Of a DNA stretch of 57,133 nucleotides, positions 24,736 through 32,531 are shown piece by piece (position 1 is the first letter of the stretch; each line of letters opens with the position of its first letter). Both the position numbers and the translations under genes were made by a program. This DNA comes from Actinomadura sp. BRA 177 (GTDB lineage: Bacteria; Actinomycetota; Actinomycetes; Streptosporangiales; Streptosporangiaceae), in contig NZ_JABXFD010000497.1 of assembly GCF_013372625.1 (NCBI RefSeq), positions 1 to 57,133 of the forward strand, in the 5' to 3' direction. The notes beneath the pieces were generated by a model, which searched no databases, was not told the origin of the DNA, and worked only from the letters and a program-made list of their open reading frames with translations.

Positions 24736-24786
24736 TTGTGACATCCGCGATCGGTGGCGCACGTCACGTGGCGGCGGCCGTCACAA
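24736..24786 (+). promoter_or_regulatory. TTGTGAC/GTCACAA arms in divergent sigma-exporter spacer
   Basis: TTGTGAC at 24736-24742 and GTCACAA at 24780-24786 face each other across 37 bases in the 191-base spacer between the sigma gene and the MFS gene. ECF41 -35 elements are of the TGTCACA kind, so each arm may be half of a promoter or a regulator site. No arm has a matching -10 (CGTC) at exactly the described 16-base spacing. Confidence 0.3.
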
Positions 24787-24872
24787 GCGGCGGGCATCCG
24801 GCATCTCGTGTTCGTCAGGACGCCGCCCGGACGATCCGCGCGGCACGCACACCATGAGTGAGGACAAGGGGC

Positions 24873-26354
24873 ATGGCAACCACGGACGCGCCGGCGGGCA
24901 ACTCACGCCGCTGGGCCGCGCTGTTCTTCATCGGGCTGGCCCAGCTCATGATCGTTCTGGACGGCACCGTCGTGAACATCGCGCTGCCGTCCCTCCAGCG
25001 GGACCTGGGCATCTCCGACGGCGACCGGCAGTGGATCATCACCGCGTACACGCTGGCGTTCGGCGGACTGCTGCTGCTCGGCGGCCGGATCGCCGACTAC
25101 ACCGGCCGCAAACGGACCTTCCTGGTCGCGCTGCTCGGCTTCGCCGCCGCGTCCGCCCTGGGTGGCGCCGCGTCCGGCTTCGAGACGCTGCTTATCGCCC
25201 GCGCTCTGCAGGGCGCGTTCGGCGCGCTGCTCGGGCCGTCCGCGCTGTCGCTGCTGACGGTGATGTTCACCCGGCCGGCGGAGCGCGCCAAGGCGTTCGG
25301 GATCTGGGGCGGCATCTCCGCCGCGGGCGGCGCGATCGGGCTGCTGGCGGGCGGCGCGCTGACCGAGTACCTGGACTGGCGCTGGTGCCTGTACATCAAC
25401 ATCCCGATCGCCCTGCTCGCGGCGGTCGGCGGGTACGCGATGCTGGCCGAGTCGCGGCACGAGGGCCGGGTCCGGTTCGACGTCCCCGGCGTGCTGCTGG
25501 TCACCGGCGGGCTCGTCGCCATCGTGTACGGCACCGGGCGGGCCGAGTCCGAGGGCTGGGACGCGCCGCTGGTCGTCGGCCTGCTGGCCGCCGGCACGGT
25601 GCTGCTCGCCGCGTTCGCCGTCGTCGAGAGCCGGGTGCGGCAGCCGCTGCTGCCGCCGCGCGTGATCGCCGACCGCACGCGAGGCGCCGCCTACCTGGCC
25701 GTCGGCCTGACCGGGCTCGGCATGTTCGGCGCGTTCCTGTTCATGACGTACTACATGCAGGTCGTCAAGGGGTACTCGCCGGTCAGGACGGGCGTCGCGT
25801 TCCTGCCGATGGTCACGGCGGTCCTGGTGTCGGCCGGCGGGCTCTCCGCCCGGCTGCTGCCGAAGGTCCCGCCGCGGGCGCTGATCGTCCCCGGCATGCT
25901 GACCGGCGCGTCCGGCATGCTGTGGATGCTCACCCTGGACCCCGGCACCGGCTACGCGCGTGGCGTGCTGGTCGCGGGCGTCCTGTTCGGGCTCGGCGCG
26001 GGCCTGATCCTGCCGGTGGCCATGAACTACGCCACCCACGGCGTCGACCCGGGCGACTCCGGCGTGGCCTCGGCGAGCGTCAACACCGCGCAGCAGATCG
26101 GCAGCTCGATCGGCCTCGCGCTGCTCAACACCATCGCCACCAGCGCGACCGCCGACTACCTGGCCTCGCACGGCGGAAACCCCGCCCTCGCGAAGCAGGC
26201 CTTGGTGGAAGGCTTCGGCACGGCCAGCGCCTGGGCCGCGGGCATCCTCGCGGCGGGCGCACTGATCGTCGCCGCCCTGATGAACGCCCCGCGCCCGCAG
26301 GAGCAGACCATCGAGGACGCCCCGAGCGCCGACCCACTACCCGCGCACTCCTGA
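24873..26354 (+). CDS. MFS exporter, DHA2 (EmrB/QacA) family
   Basis: A 493-residue proton-coupled drug exporter with 14 predicted helices. Seen: DGTVVNIALPSLQRDLG at the end of helix 1 (motif D1), motif A GGRIADYTGRKRTF between helices 2 and 3, and motif C region GIWGGISAAGGAIGLLAGG in helix 5. Start ATG 24873 has AGGGG 5 bases upstream; GTG 24858 is an in-frame alternative. The last four codons (P-A-H-S) lie within the repeat shared with 27563, and the stop overlaps the end of a MerR remnant on the other strand. Confidence 0.9.
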   Translation: MATTDAPAGNSRRWAALFFIGLAQLMIVLDGTVVNIALPSLQRDLGISDGDRQWIITAYTLAFGGLLLLGGRIADYTGRKRTFLVALLGFAAASALGGAASGFETLLIARALQGAFGALLGPSALSLLTVMFTRPAERAKAFGIWGGISAAGGAIGLLAGGALTEYLDWRWCLYINIPIALLAAVGGYAMLAESRHEGRVRFDVPGVLLVTGGLVAIVYGTGRAESEGWDAPLVVGLLAAGTVLLAAFAVVESRVRQPLLPPRVIADRTRGAAYLAVGLTGLGMFGAFLFMTYYMQVVKGYSPVRTGVAFLPMVTAVLVSAGGLSARLLPKVPPRALIVPGMLTGASGMLWMLTLDPGTGYARGVLVAGVLFGLGAGLILPVAMNYATHGVDPGDSGVASASVNTAQQIGSSIGLALLNTIATSATADYLASHGGNPALAKQALVEGFGTASAWAAGILAAGALIVAALMNAPRPQEQTIEDAPSADPLPAHS

Positions 26355-26626
26355 AGCCGCGTCCGGGATGCGGTCGGCTACCAGGCGCTTGAAGTTCGGG
26401 CACTGGGTGATGTCCTCGTAGTCGCAGTTGAGGCCGCCTTCGAGGAGTTCGAGGGACGCCTGCGCCGCGGCGATGCGGCGGCGCAGGCCCGCGGCCTCTT
26501 CGCGGAGGACGTCCCGGCGCTGCTCTCCAGGGAGAGACTCGCATCCTTGGCGCGCAGGATCACGGCGACGCGGGCGAGGTCGCCGGTGCCGTAGCGGGGG
26601 CGGAGCTCCTCGGCTGCTCTCGTCAT
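26337..26626 (-). pseudogene. Broken MerR gene remnant (copy A of a direct repeat)
   Basis: Bases 26341-26597 repeat 27563-27852, the 3' two thirds of the intact MerR gene, at about 95% identity over most of the length. Copy A lacks the N-terminal helix-turn-helix region and has lost 34 bases after CCGGCGCT (near 26522), which shifts the frame. An ATG at 26626 overlaps the stop of the PIN toxin gene (ATGA), so the remnant could still be translated as a nonsense peptide. The repeat also includes the final codons of the exporter. Confidence 0.85.
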
Positions 26627-27057
26627 ACGTGGAGGACGACTACACGTTCGTTCTTGGGGCGTTCGGGTTCCTCGACGAGTCGGCCGAGATCGTCAGGGTC
26701 GCTGGTGAGCAGGACGACCGGACGCGTTGCCTCCAGCGCGGTCACGGCCACCACCGCGTCTATGGCGCACCGGTGGCCTGACAAGCCGCTGCTCCCCAGC
26801 AGTTCTCCTGCACGGCGGGCCAGCAGCGGTGTGACCGGGAGCGTGGTGATGCGCGACAAGACCTGGTGTATTCGTGCGTCACGCGGTCCGCCACGCAGCA
26901 CCTCGGTCAACGTTATGGCGCTGACCGCGACACTGGCCCGGCGGGCTCGTGCCGTATCGAGATGCGCGCGAGGGCGTGGATGTCCCTCGGCGAGTTTGAC
27001 CAGCCCCTCGCTGTCGAGGACGAGCGTTCCCCCGGTGGCTACTCCCCGTCGGGCCAC
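26623..27057 (-). CDS. PIN-domain toxin (VapC-like)
   Basis: A 144-residue PIN ribonuclease. The acidic catalytic set is visible: D in TLVLDSEGLVKLAEG, E in SAITLTEVLRGG, D in HRCAIDAVVAVTAL and D in LLTSDPDDLGRL. That is the full quartet of VapC proteins, so it should be active against RNA, typically tRNA or rRNA. GTG 27057 overlaps the antitoxin 3' end by 19 bases; GGAGG and GGGGGA lie before it. It sits between the two MerR copies. Confidence 0.87.
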   Translation of the reverse strand: MARRGVATGGTLVLDSEGLVKLAEGHPRPRAHLDTARARRASVAVSAITLTEVLRGGPRDARIHQVLSRITTLPVTPLLARRAGELLGSSGLSGHRCAIDAVVAVTALEATRPVVLLTSDPDDLGRLVEEPERPKNERVVVLHV

Positions 27058-27410
27058 GCGTCCCCCGCCTCCGTCACGTATTCCTCGGGTACCGGACCGT
27101 GCTCGGCTTCCAATAGTTCGGACAACTCCGCCAGCAGATCGAGCTCCAGTTGCCGGGCGACGGCCTCGGTCACATACCGACTGAACTCGCCCTTGCCCAC
27201 TCGCCGCTGTACGGCCGTGGTCAGCCCTTCGGGCAGCGAGACGCTGACCTTGCGGGCCCGGCCCAACGAGTACACGTTCCCACCAGGCTCGTCCGCTGGA
27301 CGAGGTGCTTCCTCCGCTTCGTGAAGCAGCTCGGCCAGCGACCGGAGCCTCTCCTCAAATCCGGTCGCTGCCGGCTCCTCGCCGGAGGACTCATGCGGAA
27401 CTGCGCCCAT
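27039..27410 (-). CDS. Ribbon-helix-helix antitoxin of the PIN toxin
   Basis: A 123-residue protein. The middle, ARKVSVSLPEGLTTAVQRRV then GKGEFSRYVTEAVARQLELD, is a ribbon-helix-helix (CopG/ParD-like) DNA-binding and dimer unit. The acidic C-terminus (LLAELSELLEAEHGPVPEEY) is the probable toxin-binding tail. An N-terminal extension of about 45 residues is unusual for minimal antitoxins. A CTACC-GCC-GGTAG dyad lies 10-22 bases before its ATG, so it likely represses its own operon. Confidence 0.82.
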   Translation of the reverse strand: MGAVPHESSGEEPAATGFEERLRSLAELLHEAEEAPRPADEPGGNVYSLGRARKVSVSLPEGLTTAVQRRVGKGEFSRYVTEAVARQLELDLLAELSELLEAEHGPVPEEYVTEAGDAWPDGE

Positions 27411-27416
27411 GCCTTG

Positions 27417-27432
27417 ATACTACCGCCGGTAG
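27417..27432 (-). promoter_or_regulatory. Operator and -10 of the PIN toxin-antitoxin operon
   Basis: CTACCGCCGGTAG (27420-27432) is a dyad with 5-bp arms. On the minus strand it overlaps TAGTAT (27422-27417), a good -10 hexamer, only about 10 bases from the antitoxin ATG, so the message would be leaderless or nearly so. Binding by the ribbon-helix-helix antitoxin is inferred. Confidence 0.5.
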
Positions 27433-27558
27433 CAACATGCTGCCACTGGATCACTGGGCAGAACCCCCAGGTGCCTGGGAGAGGCGGAGACCTTGAACGC
27501 CCGATGGAGAGCAGGTAGAACCCGGGCCGAATCCCCGGCCTTCGGACCGTGGAGCGCG

Positions 27559-27960
27559 TCAACCGCGCACTCCTGAGGCCGCGTCCGGGATGCGGTCGGC
27601 TACCAGGCGCTTGAAGTTCGGGCACTGGGTGATGTCCTCGTAGTCGCAGTTGAGGCCGCCTTCGAGGAGTTCGAGGGACGCCTGCGCCGCGGCGATGCGG
27701 CGGCGCAGGCCCGCGGCCTCTTCACGGAGGACGTCCCGGCGCTTCGCGGGGTCGGCGCCCGGGGCCAGCACGCGGATGCTCTCCAGGGAGAGCCCCGCAT
27801 CCTTGGCGCGCAGGATCACGGCGACGCGCGTGATGTCGCCGGCGGTGTAGCGGCGCCGCCCGGCGGGGTCGCGGGCGGGGGCGAGCAGCCCCACCGACTC
27901 CCAGTGGCGGAGGACGTGGGGCGCCAGCCCGAAGTGCGCGGCGACGGCTCCGATGCTCAT
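27559..27960 (-). CDS. MerR family transcriptional regulator
   Basis: A 133-residue regulator. The winged helix-turn-helix is MSIGAVAAHFGLAPHVLRHW then ESVGLLAPARDPAGRRRYTA; a coiled-coil dimer helix follows (DVLREEAAGLRRRIAAAQAS) and the end CDYEDITQCPNFKRL offers two cysteines that could bind metal or a thiol. ATG 27960 is preferred, because the longer start at 27975 lies inside the operator dyad. It is divergent from the methyltransferase gene. Its 3' part is duplicated at 26341-26597. Confidence 0.9.
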   Translation of the reverse strand: MSIGAVAAHFGLAPHVLRHWESVGLLAPARDPAGRRRYTAGDITRVAVILRAKDAGLSLESIRVLAPGADPAKRRDVLREEAAGLRRRIAAAQASLELLEGGLNCDYEDITQCPNFKRLVADRIPDAASGVRG

Positions 27961-27965
27961 CTCGC

Positions 27966-27996
27966 TTGACTTCATGTCGACATTAACTCGCATCCT
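27966..27996 (+). promoter_or_regulatory. MerR-type promoter with operator in a long spacer
   Basis: TTGACT (27966-27971) and CATCCT (27991-27996) are separated by 19 bases, the over-long spacing of MerR-activated promoters, and the spacer holds the perfect palindrome ATGTCGACAT (27974-27983). It drives the methyltransferase at 28004 and overlaps the MerR start, allowing autoregulation. The -10 is weak, as is usual when the activator must twist the DNA. Confidence 0.55.
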
Positions 27997-28003
27997 GGCG
28001 CTC

Positions 28004-28753
28004 ATGACCGATCCAACGGGAATCCTCATCACGATCCTCGACGCGGCCGAACGCCTGCCGGCGGCCGAGGGGTTGCGGCTTCGCTCCTACGCCCTGCTCG
28101 GCGCCGAAGCCGGAACGTCCGTGGTGGACGTGGGCTGCGGCGCCGGGCGGGCCGTGGCGGAACTGGGCGAGCGGGGCGTGCGCGCCGTCGGCGTCGACCC
28201 GAACGAGGAGATGGTCGCCGTCGCCCGCAGCCGGTGGCCCGGCGCGGACTACCGGCTGGCGGGGGCATACGAGTTGCCGCTCTCCGACGCGTCCATGGAC
28301 GGGTACCGGGCCGACAAGGTGTTCCACATCCTGGCCGAGCCCGAGCGCGCACTGGCGGAGGCCCGCAGGGTGCTGGTGCCCGGCGGGCGGATCGTCCTGG
28401 TCGGCCAGGATTGGGACACCATCGTCATCGACTCCGGCGACCCGGCCCTCACCCGCACCATCGTGCATGCCCGCGCCGACCTGGTCACCGAGCCGCGCGT
28501 CGCCCGCCGGCACCGCAACCTGCTGCTGGACGAGGGGTTCCGCGACGTGGCGATCGAGGTGCACACCGCCGTGTTCACCGGGCCCACGATGCTTCCCATG
28601 CTCGACGGCCTCGCCGAAGGAGCCTGCTCCAGCGGCGCGATCACCCGGGAGCAGGCGGACGGCTGGATCGCCGAGCAGCGCGCGCGGGCCGAGGCCGACC
28701 GGCTCTTTGTGGCGCTGCCGATGTTCGTCGCGGCCGCGACCGCGCCGAGTTAG
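28004..28753 (+). CDS. Class I SAM-dependent methyltransferase
   Basis: A 249-residue methyltransferase of the UbiE/Methyltransf_11 type. Motif I is VVDVGCGAGRAVAELGERG near residue 40, motif II VGVDPNEEMVAVARSRW, then YRLAGAYELPLSDASMDGYR and the post-motif RVLVPGGRIVLVGQDWD. Start ATG 28004 lies 8 bases after the MerR-type -10, so the message is nearly leaderless. MerR control suggests response to a small toxic compound, perhaps one the enzyme inactivates. Its stop overlaps the convergent phosphatase stop by 4 bases. Confidence 0.88.
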   Translation: MTDPTGILITILDAAERLPAAEGLRLRSYALLGAEAGTSVVDVGCGAGRAVAELGERGVRAVGVDPNEEMVAVARSRWPGADYRLAGAYELPLSDASMDGYRADKVFHILAEPERALAEARRVLVPGGRIVLVGQDWDTIVIDSGDPALTRTIVHARADLVTEPRVARRHRNLLLDEGFRDVAIEVHTAVFTGPTMLPMLDGLAEGACSSGAITREQADGWIAEQRARAEADRLFVALPMFVAAATAPS

Positions 28754-30564
28754 AAGACGGGGGTGCCGTTGCGGGTCAGGCGCCAGTTCTGCTCGTGGAA
28801 AGTGGTGGGGTCGATCGTGCCGGTGGTGGAGGCGTATTCGACGATCGCCTCGCGGATCGCCACCTGCGCGTTGTAGACGACCTCGGCCGTTGTTATGTGG
28901 GGGAAGCCGCCGCCTCCTGACTGGCGGTAGTTGTTGACCGCGACCACGAACTGCTGGCCGTCCGAGACCGGGGCTCCGTTGTAGGTCATGTTGGTGATCC
29001 GGGAACCTTCTGGTTTGGCTATGTCCACGTCGTAGGCGACGCCGGAGAACTGGTCGTAGTTGTAGTCGGGACGGTTGTTGGCGTTCGTCCAGGAGGCCGG
29101 GTCGACGGGGTCGGTCGCAGCGACCTGCTTGAAGTACTGGGCGGAGTACTCCAGGTAGTCCTTGATCTGCGAGCCCGTGAGGATGCCGGCCAGGAGGGTG
29201 TTGTCGTAGATGTAGAGGCCCGCGATGTCCTTGATGGTGACCTTGCCGGCGGGGAAGGTGGCGGCTCGGCTGAAAGGCGCCGCGATCGACACGACGGGAA
29301 GGGACGCGTGTTCTGAGCCGGTCAGCGCGGCCTTCACCTTTTCGGTCTGGACGAGGTGGATGTAGTCGAGGATCGCGGTGTCCTTCCAGCAGGATTCCGC
29401 GGCGGACATCTCCTCGGTCGAGGTGGCCACTTCCTTGTTCACATAGGCCACGACGGCGTCGTGCTGCCTTTTCACCAGGGTGACCAGGCGCGAGTCTTCC
29501 TGGACGGTGTTCGAGTTCACCGTCGTCGCCGACTTCTGCGTGACCTTCCAGCGTCCGCGCGAATGGGTGAGGGTCAGGTCGAAGATCGAGAGGCGCTGGC
29601 CCCAGCACTTCGGCTCGCTCATCACGACGGTCTGGCCGGTGACCTTGTTCGTCACGAAGCGTTCGGGGATCTCCAGGTGGGCGTGCCCGAACAGGATGGC
29701 GTCGATGCCCGGCACCTGCTCCGCGACCAGGGCGGACGCGTTCTCGATGGGCAGGGCGTCGCCGTAGGACGACCTGCCGCTGTCGCCGGAGTGGGCGCTG
29801 ATGATCACCACGTCGGCGCCCCGGGCGCGGATGATCGGGACCCAGCGCTTGGCCGTCTCGACCAGGTCGAGGAAGTCGAGTTTGCCGGAGACGTTGGCCT
29901 TGTCCCAGATCGCGACACCCGGGTTCGTCAGGCCGAGGAGGCCGACGCGGATGGGCGGGAAGCCGCGGACGTGCATCCGCTTGATCATGTACGGACGGTA
30001 GGCGGGGCGGCGGGTGCCCGCGTGGACGGCGTTGGCGGCGAGGACCGGAGCGTCCATCTGGCTGATCCACTTGTCCAGGAACGGGAGGCCGTAGTTGAAC
30101 TCGTGGTTGCCGAGCGCCACCGCGTCGTAGCCGATGGCGTTCATCTGGCGGGCCATCGGGTGCGTCCGGCCGGTCTCGGTGATCGGCTCGATGGTCGCGT
30201 AGTAGAAGCCCAGCGGAGTGCCCTGGATGGTGTCGCCGGCGTCGAAGAGCAGGGTGCGGTCGTGGCCGCGGGCGGCGCGGACCTCGTTGACCAGGCTCGA
30301 CACGCGGGCCAGGCCGACCGTGTTGCCGTCGCCGTCGCTGTACTCGGCGTCCTTGTAGTAGTCCCAGTTCACCGCGTGGCTGTGGATGTCGGACGTGCCC
30401 ATCACGGTGATCGTCACCGACCGGCCGTGCGGTGCCGCCGAGGCCGTGCCGGGCCAGCCGGCGACGGCGAGGGCGCTCGCGGCGGTCAGGCCGCCGAGGA
30501 CCTGCCTGCGGCTCACCCCGTCCGGGACCCGGCACGAACACCAGCGCGGCTGTGGATTCTGCAT
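28750..30564 (-). CDS. Tat-exported 5'-nucleotidase / 2',3'-cyclic phosphodiesterase
   Basis: A 604-residue UshA-like metallophosphatase. The N-terminus has a twin-arginine signal (SRRQVLGGLTAASALAVAGW, cut near TASAAP). The calcineurin-like metal motifs are complete: GTSDIHSH, DAGDTIQGTP, GNHEFNYG, ISAHSGDS and FGHAHLE. The C-terminal 5'-nucleotidase domain with the substrate-binding aromatic pair follows (NNYRQSGGGGFP). The start ATG 30564 is used because the Tat motif begins just after it. It acts outside the cell to salvage phosphate and nucleosides from nucleotides. Lone gene. Confidence 0.92.
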   Translation of the reverse strand: MQNPQPRWCSCRVPDGVSRRQVLGGLTAASALAVAGWPGTASAAPHGRSVTITVMGTSDIHSHAVNWDYYKDAEYSDGDGNTVGLARVSSLVNEVRAARGHDRTLLFDAGDTIQGTPLGFYYATIEPITETGRTHPMARQMNAIGYDAVALGNHEFNYGLPFLDKWISQMDAPVLAANAVHAGTRRPAYRPYMIKRMHVRGFPPIRVGLLGLTNPGVAIWDKANVSGKLDFLDLVETAKRWVPIIRARGADVVIISAHSGDSGRSSYGDALPIENASALVAEQVPGIDAILFGHAHLEIPERFVTNKVTGQTVVMSEPKCWGQRLSIFDLTLTHSRGRWKVTQKSATTVNSNTVQEDSRLVTLVKRQHDAVVAYVNKEVATSTEEMSAAESCWKDTAILDYIHLVQTEKVKAALTGSEHASLPVVSIAAPFSRAATFPAGKVTIKDIAGLYIYDNTLLAGILTGSQIKDYLEYSAQYFKQVAATDPVDPASWTNANNRPDYNYDQFSGVAYDVDIAKPEGSRITNMTYNGAPVSDGQQFVVAVNNYRQSGGGGFPHITTAEVVYNAQVAIREAIVEYASTTGTIDPTTFHEQNWRLTRNGTPVF

Positions 30565-30941
30565 GGCGCACCCGTTCCTTCCGCAGGGGGACGGCAGAAC
30601 GATAGGCCCGTCGCGGGGGCGTGAAGTCGGTGGAATCCGCCGATCCTGAGGGGTGATCGTTGGCACTCCACACCAATGCCGGGTGCCTGGAAAGCGGTGT
30701 GGGGCGCGACCGAAACCCCGTGTGGCCTCCGTCACACCGGACGCGTTTCGTCCCAGAAGATAACCCTTAGAACACCTTTATTCCTGTTTCGCCACTGTTG
30801 CCGTGTCTGGCGATTCGTGTTCCTCTAATTAGGACAATGTCCGGTTGCGGGTCGCTCCTGGCCGATTCCGCGCCGCCGCCATCTAGCCGCCCAGCCACCG
30901 ACGACGCACGCACGCCAACGCAGCGACAGCGGAGGGTCCGG
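30565..30941. other. Divergent intergenic region, 377 bases
   Basis: Lies between the phosphatase and the acyl-CoA operon and must hold both promoters. Around 30765-30840 it is AT-richer than its surroundings (ACCTTTATTCC, CTCTAATTAGGA). The palindrome CTAATTAG at 30825-30832, inside TGTTCCT...AGGACA near-symmetric flanks, is a possible operator for the catabolic operon. No small gene is seen. Confidence 0.4.
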
Positions 30942-32531
30942 ATGCGCAAGGAGACGCTGGAGAGCTTCGTCCTCGGGGACGTCCTCCGGTCACAGGCGCA
31001 GGTTCACCGAAGGCAGACGTTTCTCAAGTTCCGGGACGGCGAGGTCACCTACGGCGAGGTCGACGCCGCCGCCGACCGGCTGGCCCGGTCACTGTCCGGA
31101 GCCGGTATCGGACGCGGCGACCACGTGGGCGTGATGCTGCCCAACTGCGCCGACTTCGTCCATCTCGTGTTCGCGCTGGCCCGGCTCGGCGCGGTCGCCG
31201 TGCCGATCAACATCGCCTACCGGGGCGAGCTGCTGCGGCACGTCCTGGACAGCTCCGATTCCGGCTGGCTGATCATCGACGGGCCGTACGCGGAGCGGCT
31301 CGCCGACGTCGCGCCGAAGCTGCCGAAGCTCAGGGGCGTTCTCGTGCGGGACGGCGCCGGGGCCGGCGTGCTGCTCGACCGGCTGGGCAAGCCAACGCGC
31401 GAGCTGAACTCTTTGCAGGACGAGGGCGGCACGGTCGATGTGAAGGTCGGCTTCGCGGACATGCAGGCGATCATGTACACGTCCGGGACGACCGGGCCGT
31501 CCAAGGGCGCGATGGTCCCGCACGCACTGGCCCTGACCTGCGCTTACGACTCGCTCGACTTCCTCGACCGGTGGGGCAAGACGATCTACTGCCCGCTGCC
31601 GCTGTTCCACGCCGCGGCGCTCTGGGACGGCATGCTGTCGGCGCTGCTGGGCGGCGGCTCGATCGCGATCGTCGAGCGGTTCAGCGCGTCCAAGTTCTGG
31701 GACGACGTGCGCCGCTTCGACGCGCAGGTCTGCATGAGCGTGTTCTCCATGATCCCGATCCTGCTGAACCGGCCGCCGACGTCGCGGGACCGTGACCACC
31801 GGCTGGAAACGTTCTACATGGGCAAATCCAACCTCGATGAGCCGATGCGGGAGCGGTTCGGCGTCCGGTCGGTGGAGACCTACACCAGCACCGAGGCGGG
31901 CATCGCGACCGGCAGCCCGTACGGAGAGTGGCGGGTCGGGTCGTGCGGGCAGGCGCACGAGGAGCGCTTCCAGGTCGCCGTCGTGGACGAGTACGACCGT
32001 GAGCTGGGGCCGGGGGAGCCGGGCGAGCTGGTCCTGCGGCCGAAGCAGCCGTTCGTCCTCACGACCGGCTACTACGGAAACTGGGAGGCGACGACCCAGT
32101 GCTTCCGGAACATGTGGTTTCACACCGGAGACCGGGTATGGCGTGACGACGACGGGTATTTCTACTTCCTTGACCGCATGAAGGACGCGATCCGCCGGCG
32201 CGGGGAGAACATCTCGGCCTTCGACCTGGAGACCGAGATCAACCAGCATCCGGCGGTGCTGGAGTGCGCCGCGATCGGCGTGCCCTCGGAGCTGGAGGAC
32301 GAGGACATCAAGGTGTCGATCGTCGTGCAACCGGACACCGGGCTCGACCCGGCGGAACTGGCCGCCTACTGCCGGGAGCGGCTGCCGCGCTCGATGGTCC
32401 CCCGCTACGTCGAGTTCGTGGAGGCGCTGCCGCGCACCCCCACCGACAAGGTCGCCAAGTACAAGCTGCGCGCGCAGGGCGAATCCGGAATCACGTCGAC
32501 GACCGTCGATCTGGAGGCGGGTGGCCGGTGA
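30942..32531 (+). CDS. Acyl-CoA / carboxylic acid-CoA ligase (AMP-forming)
   Basis: A 529-residue ANL-superfamily adenylate-forming ligase. P-loop-like motif AIMYTSGTTGPSKGAMVPH near residue 175, motif YTSTEAGIATGSPYG (A5 region), WFHTGDRVWRDDDGYFYFLD (A7/A8 hinge) and the catalytic Lys region TPTDKVAKYKLR at the C-terminus are all present. It activates a carboxylic acid to the CoA thioester and so starts the pathway encoded downstream. ATG 30942 has GGAGGG 6 bases upstream. The stop overlaps the next GTG by 4 bases. Substrate may be a branched, aromatic or steroid-like acid; not fixed by sequence. Confidence 0.92.
   Translation: MRKETLESFVLGDVLRSQAQVHRRQTFLKFRDGEVTYGEVDAAADRLARSLSGAGIGRGDHVGVMLPNCADFVHLVFALARLGAVAVPINIAYRGELLRHVLDSSDSGWLIIDGPYAERLADVAPKLPKLRGVLVRDGAGAGVLLDRLGKPTRELNSLQDEGGTVDVKVGFADMQAIMYTSGTTGPSKGAMVPHALALTCAYDSLDFLDRWGKTIYCPLPLFHAAALWDGMLSALLGGGSIAIVERFSASKFWDDVRRFDAQVCMSVFSMIPILLNRPPTSRDRDHRLETFYMGKSNLDEPMRERFGVRSVETYTSTEAGIATGSPYGEWRVGSCGQAHEERFQVAVVDEYDRELGPGEPGELVLRPKQPFVLTTGYYGNWEATTQCFRNMWFHTGDRVWRDDDGYFYFLDRMKDAIRRRGENISAFDLETEINQHPAVLECAAIGVPSELEDEDIKVSIVVQPDTGLDPAELAAYCRERLPRSMVPRYVEFVEALPRTPTDKVAKYKLRAQGESGITSTTVDLEAGGR

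Noticed and set aside
24736..24786. A full ECF41 promoter in the sigma-exporter spacer
   Set aside because: TGTGAC-like motifs exist on both strands, but no CGTC lies at the described 16-base spacing, so only weak regulatory status is given.
27953..28003. Longer start for the methyltransferase at 27953
   Set aside because: It would place the start inside the MerR gene and operator; ATG 28004 fits the promoter and family start.
27983..30676. 897-codon minus-strand frame
   Set aside because: It is a shifted frame of the Tat phosphatase continued through the complement of the methyltransferase; Arg/Pro/Gly-rich, no domain.
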